From the NCBI GenBank assembly GCA_028753945.1, contig JAPNXP010000011.1, forward strand, positions 3,286,001 to 3,350,000: 64,000 nt of DNA, written 5' to 3'. This document shows, piece after piece, positions 46,528 to 57,339 of the stretch. Position numbers and translations under genes: made by a program. The notes beneath the pieces are model-generated. The model had not been told where the DNA came from. It searched no databases and saw nothing but the letters and a program-made list of their open reading frames with translations. Position 1 is the stretch's first letter; the number at the start of each line of letters is the position of its first letter. This stretch comes from Hexactinellida sp. DTS-2022 (taxonomy: Eukaryota > Porifera > Hexactinellida).

Positions 46528-48070
46528 CAGGGGCGGATTTAGGGGGGATCCCAGGGGGCACGTGCCCAACCCCTTATGAAAAGATTGCCCATAAAATTGG
46601 GGAAAATTGCTGGTAGAACCAAATATTATGAGAATACACTACAATAACGGTTTTAGACACAGATTTAACGAATTATTATATAATTTGTATTGATTTAACG
46701 ACTTCTTGAGATTTCTCTTTACAATAAACAACAAACTACAGTTGAAACCGGGTTATTCTAATTATTCTATTTTTCTAACGAATTTACTTCAATTATTATA
46801 GTTTAATTCGTTATTATACTTATTCTATCGGTGTTTACTAACTCTGATTATTCTAACTTAATGGTTTATTCTAACTATTTGTGAGGTAATAAAAATTGAC
46901 TAGTGTTTTCCATTGTTTTTTTATAACTATCAGTTTATTCTAACTAATACCTGCCAACCTATTTGAGTGAGATCCCTGCAACGGGGCTCCAATTTTCCCC
47001 TATACATTGGCCAAAATCCCTGTAAACCAAAAAGCAATTCCAAAAGGAATTTCACTGACCGAGCAATGCATTGTTAATACAGAATGCGTGGCAAGATATA
47101 TTATCTAGGGCTGTACCGGATATCCGGTTCTAATCCGGTATCCGGTGTATCCGGCCAATTACCGGATATTCGGCCGGAACCGGATATGAACAACTATCCG
47201 GCCGGATAACGGTCCCAATTGCATTTGTGTATGAATTAAAGAATAACTATCTCTCCGAATTTCAAGTGAATTTCCATAGCTCTAGGGTCATTAACTGTCC
47301 ATTTTTTCTGTCGTTCTAATGTCTGATACAGGTTTTCTTGTACAGATATTCTTGGAGTAGAATTTAGATAGTGTGTAATAGCAGAACTAGTTGATTAAAA
47401 AATACTATGATCACCTTGTTGTGAATTTCTACAAGAGGGTTTTGATTTATTGTTTTTTTTTTGTAAATTTCTGGATGTGAATGTTTTATCTGGTTCCACT
47501 ATGGTGACGTGTTATATATTTTAGGATTTTTACCACGTGATATATGTATGTATTGGCATCACATACATTAAAGAGTGCTCTGAAAGAATCGTTCTTAGAT
47601 AGTGAGAAAAATGCCAAATTTCACTCATGCTGGGATTGATAAAAATTGCAACCTTTCAAGCTATAATATATAGGAATCGAAAATAATATGTTATTAAAAA
47701 GATCTTATTTACCAAAGGTGAATGCGATTGAAAGTATATTCATATACTGTATCAATAGTGGAATCACATAAAATATTTTAGAAGCCTCCCTAAAATACAC
47801 AAGCTTAGTATATGTACAAATTAATTACGAATATGCAGAACTTGTTCTTGATGTGATATTATGGTATCATTTGTCAAATACATATTTAGCCGGATATCCG
47901 GCCGGATAACCGGATAATTGAGCACAGGATATCCGGATCCGGCCGGAGTAGAGAATCTCTAACCCGGTACAGCTCTAATATTATGATGTTGTTAATATTT
48001 ATTAAAAACTCCCCCTTATTATCGCTCGTTCCGGTGCCCTCCCACTTACACAATCCTGGATCCGCCCCTG
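46528..48070. mobile_element. hAT MITE (1.5 kb) with a nested element
   Basis: Ends CAGGGGCGGATTTAGG and GGATCCGCCCCTG are inverted. The 5-mer cacta abuts both sides, shorter than the usual 8 bp. An inner hAT element occupies 47106-47977. No coding sequence was recognised. Confidence 0.7.
47106..47977. mobile_element. hAT MITE rich in ccggat motifs
   Basis: An 872-bp element with ends TAGGGCTGTACCGG and complementary TAGAGCTGTACCGG. The flanking 8-mers are atattatc (47098-47105) and atattatg (47978-47985). Subterminal atccggccggat motifs resemble, but do not match, those of the 29.6-kb hAT. Confidence 0.85.
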
Positions 48071-48298
48071 CACTATGCTATTATTACGTATAACATAATC
48101 ATTGCATACTTAATTTACATCATTGGTACTTTTAAAAATCTATTTTCTTAATTATTTTCGTTAAATGCAAGAAGACAAACCAGGAGCGTAGCAAGTATCG
48201 GGCACTGAGGCAAGTAATAGTGAAGATATGCTTACGTATGTGAGGATTCAACAATATACAATAATCCCACATTAAAATAGAAGCCTGAAAAATCTGAA

Positions 48299-49229
48299 AA
48301 CTAATGATTTTTGTTGACTTCGGAAATAAATTAGTCAATTGCGCAAATGGCAAACCATTAGTTTTTGCGCAACTAACTAGTCAATTGCGCAAATGACTAA
48401 TTTCGGCAATAGACTGCACCATAAACATACTCCAAACAATTCATTTCTTGCATTTTCAAGTGTTTGTAATACTTTCAGACAAAATACTCTCCATTTTGTT
48501 GGAATTTTACAGGAAAATCAATTGCCTCAGGCGACAATTTACGGCTCGACAAATAGTTTGAAGATTGTTATTTGGAAAATCTCAAAAATTATACCCAAAC
48601 CTCGACGGTTGGCGAGGTACGACCCGAAAGATGAAATTTGGTACCTATGGGTGGGTAGGTGACTATGTGTCACCTCTCTAGAAGGTACCACTCAAAAAAT
48701 CCCTCTTAAACTAGTACAATCTCAGTTATGTCTCTCTTCTAAAGATATATGTATGTTGCCGTCAGAACGCGTTTCCATTATAATTTATTAATCATGGGCT
48801 AATACAGGGCTATTCATTGGGTATTATTCAGGTTGATACGAACTCCGAATAAAGCGAACAGATTTACCGTCCGTTGGTGTTCGTGTTAACTAGGTTCTAC
48901 TCGAGATAAATATATTACTAATTACCTTGAATTAGCTTAATATGTGCAGAAAGTGGTTGACCATTGAATTACAATGATTAATCCCTTACCTTTGGAAAAT
49001 TTGGAAATTATTGTAATTTAATATTTTTAGTATGCTATATTTATCTTCAGAATCAAGTCGTAAATTTACATAATTTTAATGCATTTCTACAGAACTGAAA
49101 TTCTTGATCTGCAATTCTTGTTATTAAATTGGAACAGCTGATGCTATTCATGGAGTGGAATGCTTTGGTATCCCTAAGAGATTGCTGCGGATGTAACCAC
49201 AGATAAATAGATGAATCAGTAAGTTAAGG
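48299..49229. other. No gene recognised
   Basis: A ttagtcaattgcgcaaatg motif is repeated at 48330 and 48390 with a partial inverse between. The stretch 48755-49000 resembles 24990-25180. A frame at 48393-48662 has no recognised product. Confidence 0.4.
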
Positions 49230-49500
49230 TTACACTCTAAATTTTTAGCTCCTCGCCAAGTAATGACGTCATTTTCACATTTGACAAGCATGACAATTCA
49301 CTTAATCGCACTCTCTAAGAGATGAAATCTGAAAATTTAATAGAACATGCACATTAATGATGCGGACATGGTTGTCACACCAGATTTCCTATATGCTTAC
49401 TCATTATCGAATGTTGACCTAACCATTAAATTTGATATTGTCAAAATTGACTATTATAGGCCTATTTCTGCTATGATAAATTACACACACGGATTTAGTT
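49230..49500 (+). repeat. Helitron fragment
   Basis: Matches the body of the Helitrons at 28.7 and 63.0 kb (aatgatgcggaca, gcttactcattatcg, aggcctattt) but lacks both ends. Confidence 0.65.
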
Positions 49501-49668
49501 GAGCCATAGACTACTCTATATATGGCCTGCTAGTAGATGTACCAGGGATGCACAAGAAGATGGCAAATTTACTTTTTAATGTTCATTATATTTAACTAAT
49601 TTCATTATTTGTCTCTAGATCGTAACGTAACTCATTTTGTTAGCCCGTAATTAGTATTAGCCTTAACG
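49501..49668. repeat. P-like element end
   Basis: Starts CATAGACTACTCTATATATG and continues ggcctgctagtagatgtacc like the ends of the P-like element at 41065-43147. It is cut by the second hAT copy at 49669. Confidence 0.6.
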
Positions 49669-51921
49669 TAGGGTTTGGAATTATCCGTAATTTGCAAATA
49701 TCCGGATCCCGGATACTCTTTCATTTAGCTATCCGGATATCCGGATATCGGTTTATTAGCAGTACACGTCGTAATATTTAGCTTAGTTGGTTATTTGTCT
49801 CAATATATATAAATAATTCAGTGAACATGATGTTTATCATAAGGCATCTAAATAATGCTGTATGTAGAAATGGAATATATTAAGAACTAAATTAATGTAC
49901 TCTAAGTCTCTAACTAACAATCTAATTCTTTAGCTTCCTAAAGTAACTATTCAGAAACCATAGGCTATCTAAGGTATTATCACCCAGCCTAGATCTTATT
50001 TTGGTTATAAACAAGCCAACATTGCAAATAGCTCTCTCAGATTCGACGCTTGTTGGAGGTATCGATTCTAGAGCTTCTAAGAGTGATGTGAGATGTTTTG
50101 ACTTTGTGCAAGTCTTTAAAAAAGGTCTTTATCATTCTTTATAATATGATGTAGATATGTTTGGATCGGAATATTAAATCAAGCTGTTGTCGATCAATAA
50201 ATAGCATTATCCAGTTTACCTAGCATGATTTCAGTTACTTGCATGCGATTTGATTTTGTTATTTCGCCAATTTCAAAGGAAGTCTCTTGTTCAACCCGGA
50301 TTTCATCTGAACTTTCTCCATTATTAAATGTTTCACAATCAAACAAGACTGCTAGGAAATAATCTCACTAGTAAATGTTTAGCTGTTTTCTTACTTACTG
50401 TTTCTATATTCTCGTTGAAACTAACTTGGTGCTTAAAACGGCAATGATTTCGCATTGCACTGGTACATCCTCCTTTACAACAAATTGCACAGTGGGCGAG
50501 AATGACAATTTAGGGAAAATAGGCATTTTAGTAACAGATAGCCATTCATGAAGTATTATTGACATATAGGTTATTGATAGCTGGGAATTGAATGGCATCA
50601 TTGAAAATGATGTATGTAGCCTCCAAAACGTGGTTCTAGACAATTAATGAAAATTCAGTCAAAATAATATTTTTGGTTTGTTAACAACATTTTATTGTTC
50701 ACCCATGATTATTGGTTATATTACTTTGATCCGGTTATATTACTTGATCCGGAACTTCGTATTGTTTTATAAATTCTTCAGTAGCAGATCTTATCGATGA
50801 GTGAGTATTTAAGAATTCATATCCTTGCTTATTATTCATTCTAATAATCAATTAAAATGGATGTATATAAATAATGGGAGTCTATAACAAATATATTATT
50901 CCATTTAATGAATATGTCGAAATCTAAGGCCAATTACTTAACAAAATATATGGTCACCGTCGCGCCTTTTCGCGGGGCTGGAATTTATTTTTTTATATAG
51001 TCTGTATATAAATGTATAATATAAAAGTTTAAAATTATGTGGCCACAACTGGCCACAGCAAGTTTCAACACTTTATAATGAGGGGATATGATGTCCGAAA
51101 TGGTAGTAAGCTCATGAATGTTAAAATGTTACGCCAACGAATATTTTAGCAAGTAGATTAGCTAATTACTGTTATTCAAGATGTACTACACATCTCATTC
51201 TATTACTGAAAATTTGGAATCTATGCGCCTAATACAAAAAGAGATTTATAAGAAACATTGGCTAAGTGATTTCAACCACAAATATGGACAAATTAATTAA
51301 CATTTCAACGTTACTAAGTTATAGCCTAAGGGAGTGTGGTTATACTCACGAATAAATTTCCAATTGACATGCTTTCTAAGTTTTCGATGGTGCTTATTCT
51401 GATTAACTTATTTTTGAATTGATTTGAACAACTTGAAAATCAAGCCTATTTCCCGTGTCAATCCACTGTGAATTGAGACATTACAAATGTTGCATTTCGC
51501 TAGATCGCCCTCTCGCAGAAAATGATCCCAAACTTCTGATTTCTTCGCCATGTCAATCACATTAACTATTTCGGAAAAATTATAACTATTAATTAGCTAC
51601 TCCAATGTACACCAATAGAAACATCTATGCATATGTCGAAAGTGTTTACTGTTTAATAAAAAACAATTATTATCTGACGATTGAAGCAATTCAATGACAG
51701 TGCAAGTAGATTAATTAATCGTATCAAAATATTATTGGATTAACGATTAGCACATGATTCAATTGAAAATATTTAATTTGAAACTCAAGAGTAAAACACA
51801 TATAACCTTCTTAATTAAATCATGCGGATATCCGACTAATCATTATCCGGATATCGGATAATATTGATCGCTTTAATACCCGGATAATATCCGGTTATCA
51901 CTATCCGGATTCCAAACTCTA
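49669..51921 (-). mobile_element. hAT element (ZBED type), copy 2 (inverted)
   Basis: A 2253-bp inverted twin of 29580-31832, including the mirrored BED-finger fragment (about 51408-51551) and dimerisation tail (about 49922-50080) on the minus strand. All stretches compared by eye are identical, including an 80-codon frame at 50404-50643. The right flank, 51922-52011, is the missing outer end of the MULE array that begins at 31833. Confidence 0.88.
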
Positions 51922-52011
51922 GTGAACATACTAAAAAAACGATTCGGACAAGTGAAGGTCCCACATTTTCGGACAAATGACAACATCAAATTCGGACAAA
52001 TGCAGCTTCCC

Positions 52012-52275
52012 CAAATTAAGCACCGAGAGTAATTCGATCATGTGGAATTCAAATGTGAAATCAGAATTTCTATATTCTAATTGCCTCATAATGATCAGAA
52101 ATTATATATGTAATTAGCTCATTATATAGTTAATGAGTTTAACACCTTTACCTAAATAATTTACCAATCGGTTTAATAAACATCCATGTTGAAGCATCAA
52201 CAAATGTTATTATGCCTCTAGAAGCTGGAATGTATTGATATAAATCATTGTTGTTCAAATACTTTTGGCCAGGTA
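52012..52275. repeat. Tc1-like element, left half in inverted orientation
   Basis: Ends ttgttcaaatacttttggcc near 52270 and resembles 2070-2180 and 43380-43560 of the related elements. It is cut at 52020 by the MULE array end. It is the predicted partner of 36439-36657. Confidence 0.55.
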
Positions 52276-52539
52276 GTGGACATATACAGTATATCTGTTT
52301 GTATACTCAGAGTTTATGCAAGAAACTGGACGGTTTCCAAATGGGATTTTGTTATACATGGGTAACTTTAGGCCCCGACAACTATTTAAGTTTCCACTAG
52401 AAATTTCCGAACGTGGCTAGCCAAGTATGACGTAATCCTCACATTTTGAAAAGCGCGAAAAAAATTCATATAATCACACATAATTCGCACCCTCTACGAG
52501 TAAAGAATTGAAACGATTATACAAGAAATATGCGGACAT

Positions 52540-52998
52540 CAGGGAATGAAAGGATCACGAACGAACGTATTGAACTGGAACTGAACGAACTGAACGCAGG
52601 ACTTTTATGGCATTTACGCTGAACGAACTGAACGAACAATAGAAAGCGCTGAACGAACTGAATGAACGAAAGAAGTGAACTAACGAACTGAAGGAAATAA
52701 ACTGACTATCGATAAATTAGAAATAGAGAATCATTAATCCATAGGTAGAATATAAATATCATTATAAAAGTAAATACAAAAATATCAATGTACTCATAGC
52801 AGCTTGTCATCCCTAATAACCACCACCAACTCATCTGAACTGAACGAACTGAACGAACGAACGCGGATCAGACCCTTGAACGAACTGAACGAACGCTGGT
52901 GGTGTTGAAGTTAGGAGGTGAACGTGAACGAACTCAACGTGCGTTAATATCAAATGAAATGGGTATATTCAGTCCGATCGTGAACCTTTCATTCCCTG
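52540..52998. mobile_element. hAT MITE filled with GAACGAACT repeats, 8-bp TSD
   Basis: Ends CAGGGAATGAAAGGATCACG and complementary inverse (CGTGAACCTTTCATTCCCTG) with one base difference, flanked by perfect duplications gcggacat (52532-52539 and 52999-53006). Most of the interior is irregular tandem gaac, gaacgaact and gaacgaacg repeats at 52550-52690 and 52835-52930. Confidence 0.92.
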
Positions 52999-53363
52999 GC
53001 GGACATGTTGATCAAATACTCTATAAAAGGCCAGACAGTAAAGTACCAGGGATGAAGTAGTAAGTGGACTTTTTATCGTATTTAAAGTTATGTTTCACTT
53101 GGTTTGGGTCAGTGCGTCACCCTATAGACATTAATGATAGTATTTACCCCATATTGAGAAACTATGAGAAATTATATCCGCGTATATTAATCATAATTAA
53201 ATAGAAATGACAATTGTAAATTTGAACGACACATACGATCATCTACAGTTGACCAATGTAAATCCTAACATCCTCCCATCTTCTCTCTGGCAATTGGCTT
53301 CATTGACATTGGGACTTGACTCCCATTTACAAGGCTTAACTTCTGAGCGGACACTATCTAGAA

Positions 53364-53884
53364 CAGGGGTTCGAAAACTATTGCAGCATACCGGCCACAT
53401 TTAGGTAAGGACATATAATTACCGGCCGCATCTAATAAAATTGTTTTTTCGTATGAATCTAATTTTAATTGGTTTATAGCCTTACGATAAGTATAAGAAT
53501 CCTAGCTGATACAGAAATGTTCAAAAGGAGGTGCCCAAGAAACAAATTGAGCGAATTAAAAGGGGCTCTCGGGGCTTGCCCAAGAATTTTTTGACTTATA
53601 TATATCTATAGTTCACTGGTGTTAGCATAACAAAATTAGCTAGTAAACTGTATACACGTTAATTAAATTGTGGTTAGAGTAAATAGTCAGTTATATGGCA
53701 ATCCTTATAGTATCTATTCTAAAACAAAATATATAAATTTTCAAGTATTAAAGTAAAATTCCTTAAAATGTACCTAAAATTCAAAATTGTCCTCGTAGAA
53801 CATTTTTAGCATTGTTGCTACCGGCCGCACTAAAGAAGCAATCCGGCCGCATGCGGCCTAAAAAGGCGAGTTTGCGAACCCCTG
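53364..53884. mobile_element. hAT MITE with 8-bp TSD
   Basis: A 521-bp element with ends CAGGGGTTCGAAAACT and AGTTTGCGAACCCCTG, flanked by perfect duplications atctagaa (53356-53363 and 53885-53892). ccggccgca motifs are repeated at both ends. Confidence 0.92.
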
Positions 53885-53892
53885 ATCTAGAA

Positions 53893-55289
53893 CAAACAAC
53901 AATAAACAATAAAATTAGATAAGTCTGAACAAAATCTATGAAAACTTCTCTAATTTACGCTTTTCAGTTGCTCTTGAACTGAATAATTAGTTGTAATTTT
54001 TAATTTTATTTGCGATAATACAATTTACTGCAGTAATACAAGTTGGCGCACGATCTTCGAACTAACAAGTATCGCAATTATACCATTACGTCTCCAAACA
54101 TCATCGTCGCCAATTACTCCAATGAAGATTAAAGTGAGTTCTACAAGAAACTCTAAAGATGAATCTTTTAGTCAAGAGGTTGTCATCACTTTCAATTAGG
54201 ACAAATATTTTAACAGAATAATTACAACAGAAAAAGCGGTTCGGGTAGACACTTCAGTCGACCACGATCTGTTAACTGGAGGAGCTTAACTCCGAAGGAA
54301 AGTCTAGAATCTCGATAGAATAGAAACACTTTACCAAAGTCAAGGTATCGATCCAGACATGACAAGGTTGGTTATGTTTCAAGTATTTGTGAATTGCATA
54401 ACCTTCGATAAAGCTAAAGATCCAAGAATTTGTGTACTACATTCGATGGGTGATAAATCCCCTATATCTCCACGGAATGGATCTAAGATTATATAGTCAT
54501 CATGGTCAGAATTAATAGAATTTGGGGTAGAAAAGAATTTGACGAATGAGAGAATGGATAAAGAACAGTCCGATTGCTGAGAAAATACTATTTCAAAACA
54601 TTGGATTGCTGGAGACGACGTTCGGTTTCTAGAATTTGTAGATAAGTATATGGTAATTCGACCCCGACATCATACGATATAGTCTAAAACAGGGATGTAT
54701 CCACTGGGGGGTTGTAGCACAGAAATGGTTTAGGGGGAGTGCGAACCTCCCTCAAGAATATGATAATATAATCCAAAAATTATATCTAGGGACTCTCGCA
54801 AGTTTCGAGATTTGTTGAGAGAAATATATCAGAGTTCTCTTCCCTATCTTCTCTGTGAATACTTTTGGGAACTTTGTAAGTCAAATATCAGGAAAATCGT
54901 TAACTAATCGTTAACTGTTGATTCATTGTGATTGTTGGTTAATGGATAGTATAATTAATGTATTCATTATTAATTTAAAGTTATGAATGAATTTAGAAAA
55001 TATTTATTGACGTAAATTAATTTCAACTTCTTGAAAGAGGCTTTCTCAAATGCAGTTCTTAAAAAAGAAGGTCCAAAAACTGGCACAGTTGACCCGAAGG
55101 CGCTTCCCACGGTGTCCACAATTCTAAGGCCCAACCCTGGGCATTGCACCCCAATATATTTTGCGCTGGATCCATCCCTGGCCCAAAATGATGTTCAAGC
55201 GGATCTGTTTGCATAAAGGAAGATAGAACGTATTAAACCCACAATTTTTAATTATGGTCGGTGATTTCTGGTGCTAGTGCAAAGCATGA
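53893..55289. other. No gene recognised
   Basis: This should hold the carboxy-terminal part of the minus-strand P-like gene, but I could not read it. Short open stretches on the plus strand near 54480-54690 have no recognised product. Confidence 0.35.
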
Positions 55290-56935
55290 GTGCTTAAACT
55301 AGTAAATGTTTGTTTAATCAATCTTCCTAGTTTCCCAGGTAACGCTTCCCAAAATCAAACCAAAATGCTAAACGAGTCAAGTAGGAGAATCTTTCATCAT
55401 TAAGGGTCAAAGGGTTCGAGACCGAGAGGCTATCGTTTAAACGGAAACCCTTAAAAGGTGTATTGGGCTAATTTAGCTAAACTTTTACTTTCCGAGTTAT
55501 AAAAAGAAGACTCATATCTTGGAAGTAAGCTGAATGCACTCTAAGAGGATATTGGCAATAATCAACTGCAAAATTTTCGAGATTTGGATATTGAAATGTT
55601 TCTCAAAATCTTTTTGATTTGGCCAATTGTTACGAATACTCTTCAATATATGAACAAAGCTATAACTTGAACGTTCAAACCACAATGCTCAATATCGATA
55701 ATGCAAGATTTTATGATATGAAATATTTTTCGGCAGAGATAGATGCGCATGGAAGCAAACGAGAAATACAAGACCACTTTTTATGAAGACTGGATACCAT
55801 AACTGCGAAGACAGTTCTCGTTGGATCTTCAGGATTTAAGTTTGGGCCATATACTTTTCCACCTTTGTAAGAAAATTCCGATTTGACCATTTGAATAATT
55901 ACATTCCGTTCCTGAGGAGTAAAGGACAAAGTAATCTTCCTAAGATATGCACATAATTCATTCTCGAGACCAAAAGAAGAATATAGCTTATACAATGTAT
56001 GAACGTGTGGTACATATACTGTAGACAGTCTAAACTTTGAAGATATCTATAGCTAGCAGGAGATGTGAGATGAGTTTTAATAGCCATTATTTGTGAATTA
56101 TATTATACCTTCGTCTTTTTTTTGGGATAAGTGTTTGTTCTAACTGACAAAAATAAATTGAAGCTTTTCTAAGTCAGAAGAATGTATTTCAACCTCGTAA
56201 TTTTGTTTAATATCAGAAATTGCTTCAATAATGTGTTCGGCTCGATGTATTTGATATTCATGACTATCGATAATATTTAGAGGTGTATCTCGAGGATATT
56301 TCGGAAATAATTGATTCAATTTCTCGGATATGAGTTTTTGAGTGGGCACAATCAGAAACATTCCATCCATTTGCAAAAGCATTTGCGGATAGAAAACAAT
56401 TAAATTAAATATATTCCGTTTTATCAGACTGGGAAGTTGTGAAAAATATATTCCGTTTTATCAGACTGGGAACGTGGTAAGATTATCACGGTACAAACTA
56501 ACCAATTATTAGGTAAATAAATGAGGGTCGACCTATCTTTTATATCCTGCAAAGTATTGATGTTGTACTTAGATGTTTCCTCTGTCTCAGTAATCAAACT
56601 CATCTGTATGGTTATATTCAGCAATTGCTCTTCTTTTGAGTCGCATGACAAGCGAGTCCGCTTCGTTTTTGATGTTGTTTAATAATAAGATGGACATCCA
56701 GGCAGCAAACATTGAACAGCGCCTACTTTATGCGTCGCTTCTATGTCTTCTTCCCTGAAATGGTTATTACACTCTCAACTACTTTCATGTCATCGACATC
56801 ATCACGACGTAGATCCCGAGACCAAGCTTGTTTCAGTTCAGGTGGATTTGTTGGCATTGTGAAAACGGAAACTCGGTCATCTGACTCGTAGTAGTTAGTT
56901 ACTCTTGAGCTGAAAAACTGTTCGGCAACTTGAAC
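55290..56935 (-). pseudogene. P-like THAP transposase, heavily broken
   Basis: On the minus strand, the THAP finger remnant lies at about 56690-56900, with VFTMPTNPPELKQAW and then CNNHFREEDIEATHK and LLPGCPSYY. The middle region (56140-56651) is in several frames. The catalytic-domain start, SYKGGKVYGPNLNPEDP (55711-55995), matches the copy at 14.1 kb, except that the expected first catalytic Asp block QMDEV reads QMVKSE and the Asp is lost. KSIRNNWPNQKDFEK near 55630 and NTPFKGFRLND near 55450 continue the order. It is closer to the 41.4-kb copy than to the 12.8-kb copy in its terminal repeats. It is inactive. Confidence 0.8.
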
Positions 56936-57339
56936 GTATAATTAGTATCTAATAGTTAGGAACCCAAAAGACTAATATATAGTAGGGAACAAGAGGATAA
57001 AAAATATGTATTATAGGCGTATATAATATAATAAATATAAAGATAAGCATGTGGACAAATAATGAAACAAATATTGTTAAAAATTATGGTTGGTTATAAA
57101 TGCCTACTTAATACTGCTGTACTGCATCCCTGGTACTATATTCCTGGTACTATATTTCAACTTTATTAGAGTAAGCTATGCATAATCCTAAATATTAAAA
57201 ATGTTAAATTCGACAATTTTTGGCCTATTAACGCTGTAAATAACAGTAACAGTAAAGTATTAAATCATACATCACCCGCAAAGCGGTTGGCATGAGGTTC
57301 TATTCCGCAGCGAAGCACGACAGTCAACCAAAATAATAA

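Larger units (their letters stand above)
43760..48298 (+). mobile_element. Ginger-type integrase transposon
   Basis: Inverted repeats of about 90 bp (43760-43850 and 48210-48298), starting ttcagatttttcaggcttct, frame a DDE-integrase gene (44567-46365). No clear TSD was found. A hAT MITE (46528-48070), itself containing another (47106-47977), lies behind the gene. The TIR assignment to this gene is by position only. Confidence 0.6.
53014..57180 (-). mobile_element. P-like element inserted in the Helitron
   Basis: The right end, rc of CATAGCTTACTCTA, is at 57180. The left end near 53014 (caaatactctataaaaggcc) is a mutated version of the same terminus as at 41065. It carries a decayed transposase on the minus strand (55290-56935) and a younger hAT MITE (53364-53884). 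No TSD could be confirmed. Confidence 0.6.
52280..57335 (+). mobile_element. Helitron fragment interrupted by two elements
   Basis: The Helitron body (gaaactggacggtttccaaat near 52330, then atgcggacat at 52531) resumes at about 57190 with the gcaaagcgg and ccgcagcgaagc 3' region near 57290-57320. The 5' start and the CTAG end are lost or mutated. The interruptions are 52540-52998 and 53014-57180. Confidence 0.6.

Noticed and set aside
53207..53404. 65-residue frame as a host gene
   Set aside because: Its end is created by the inserted hAT MITE at 53364, and the empty-site frame ends after a few codons. No domain was seen.
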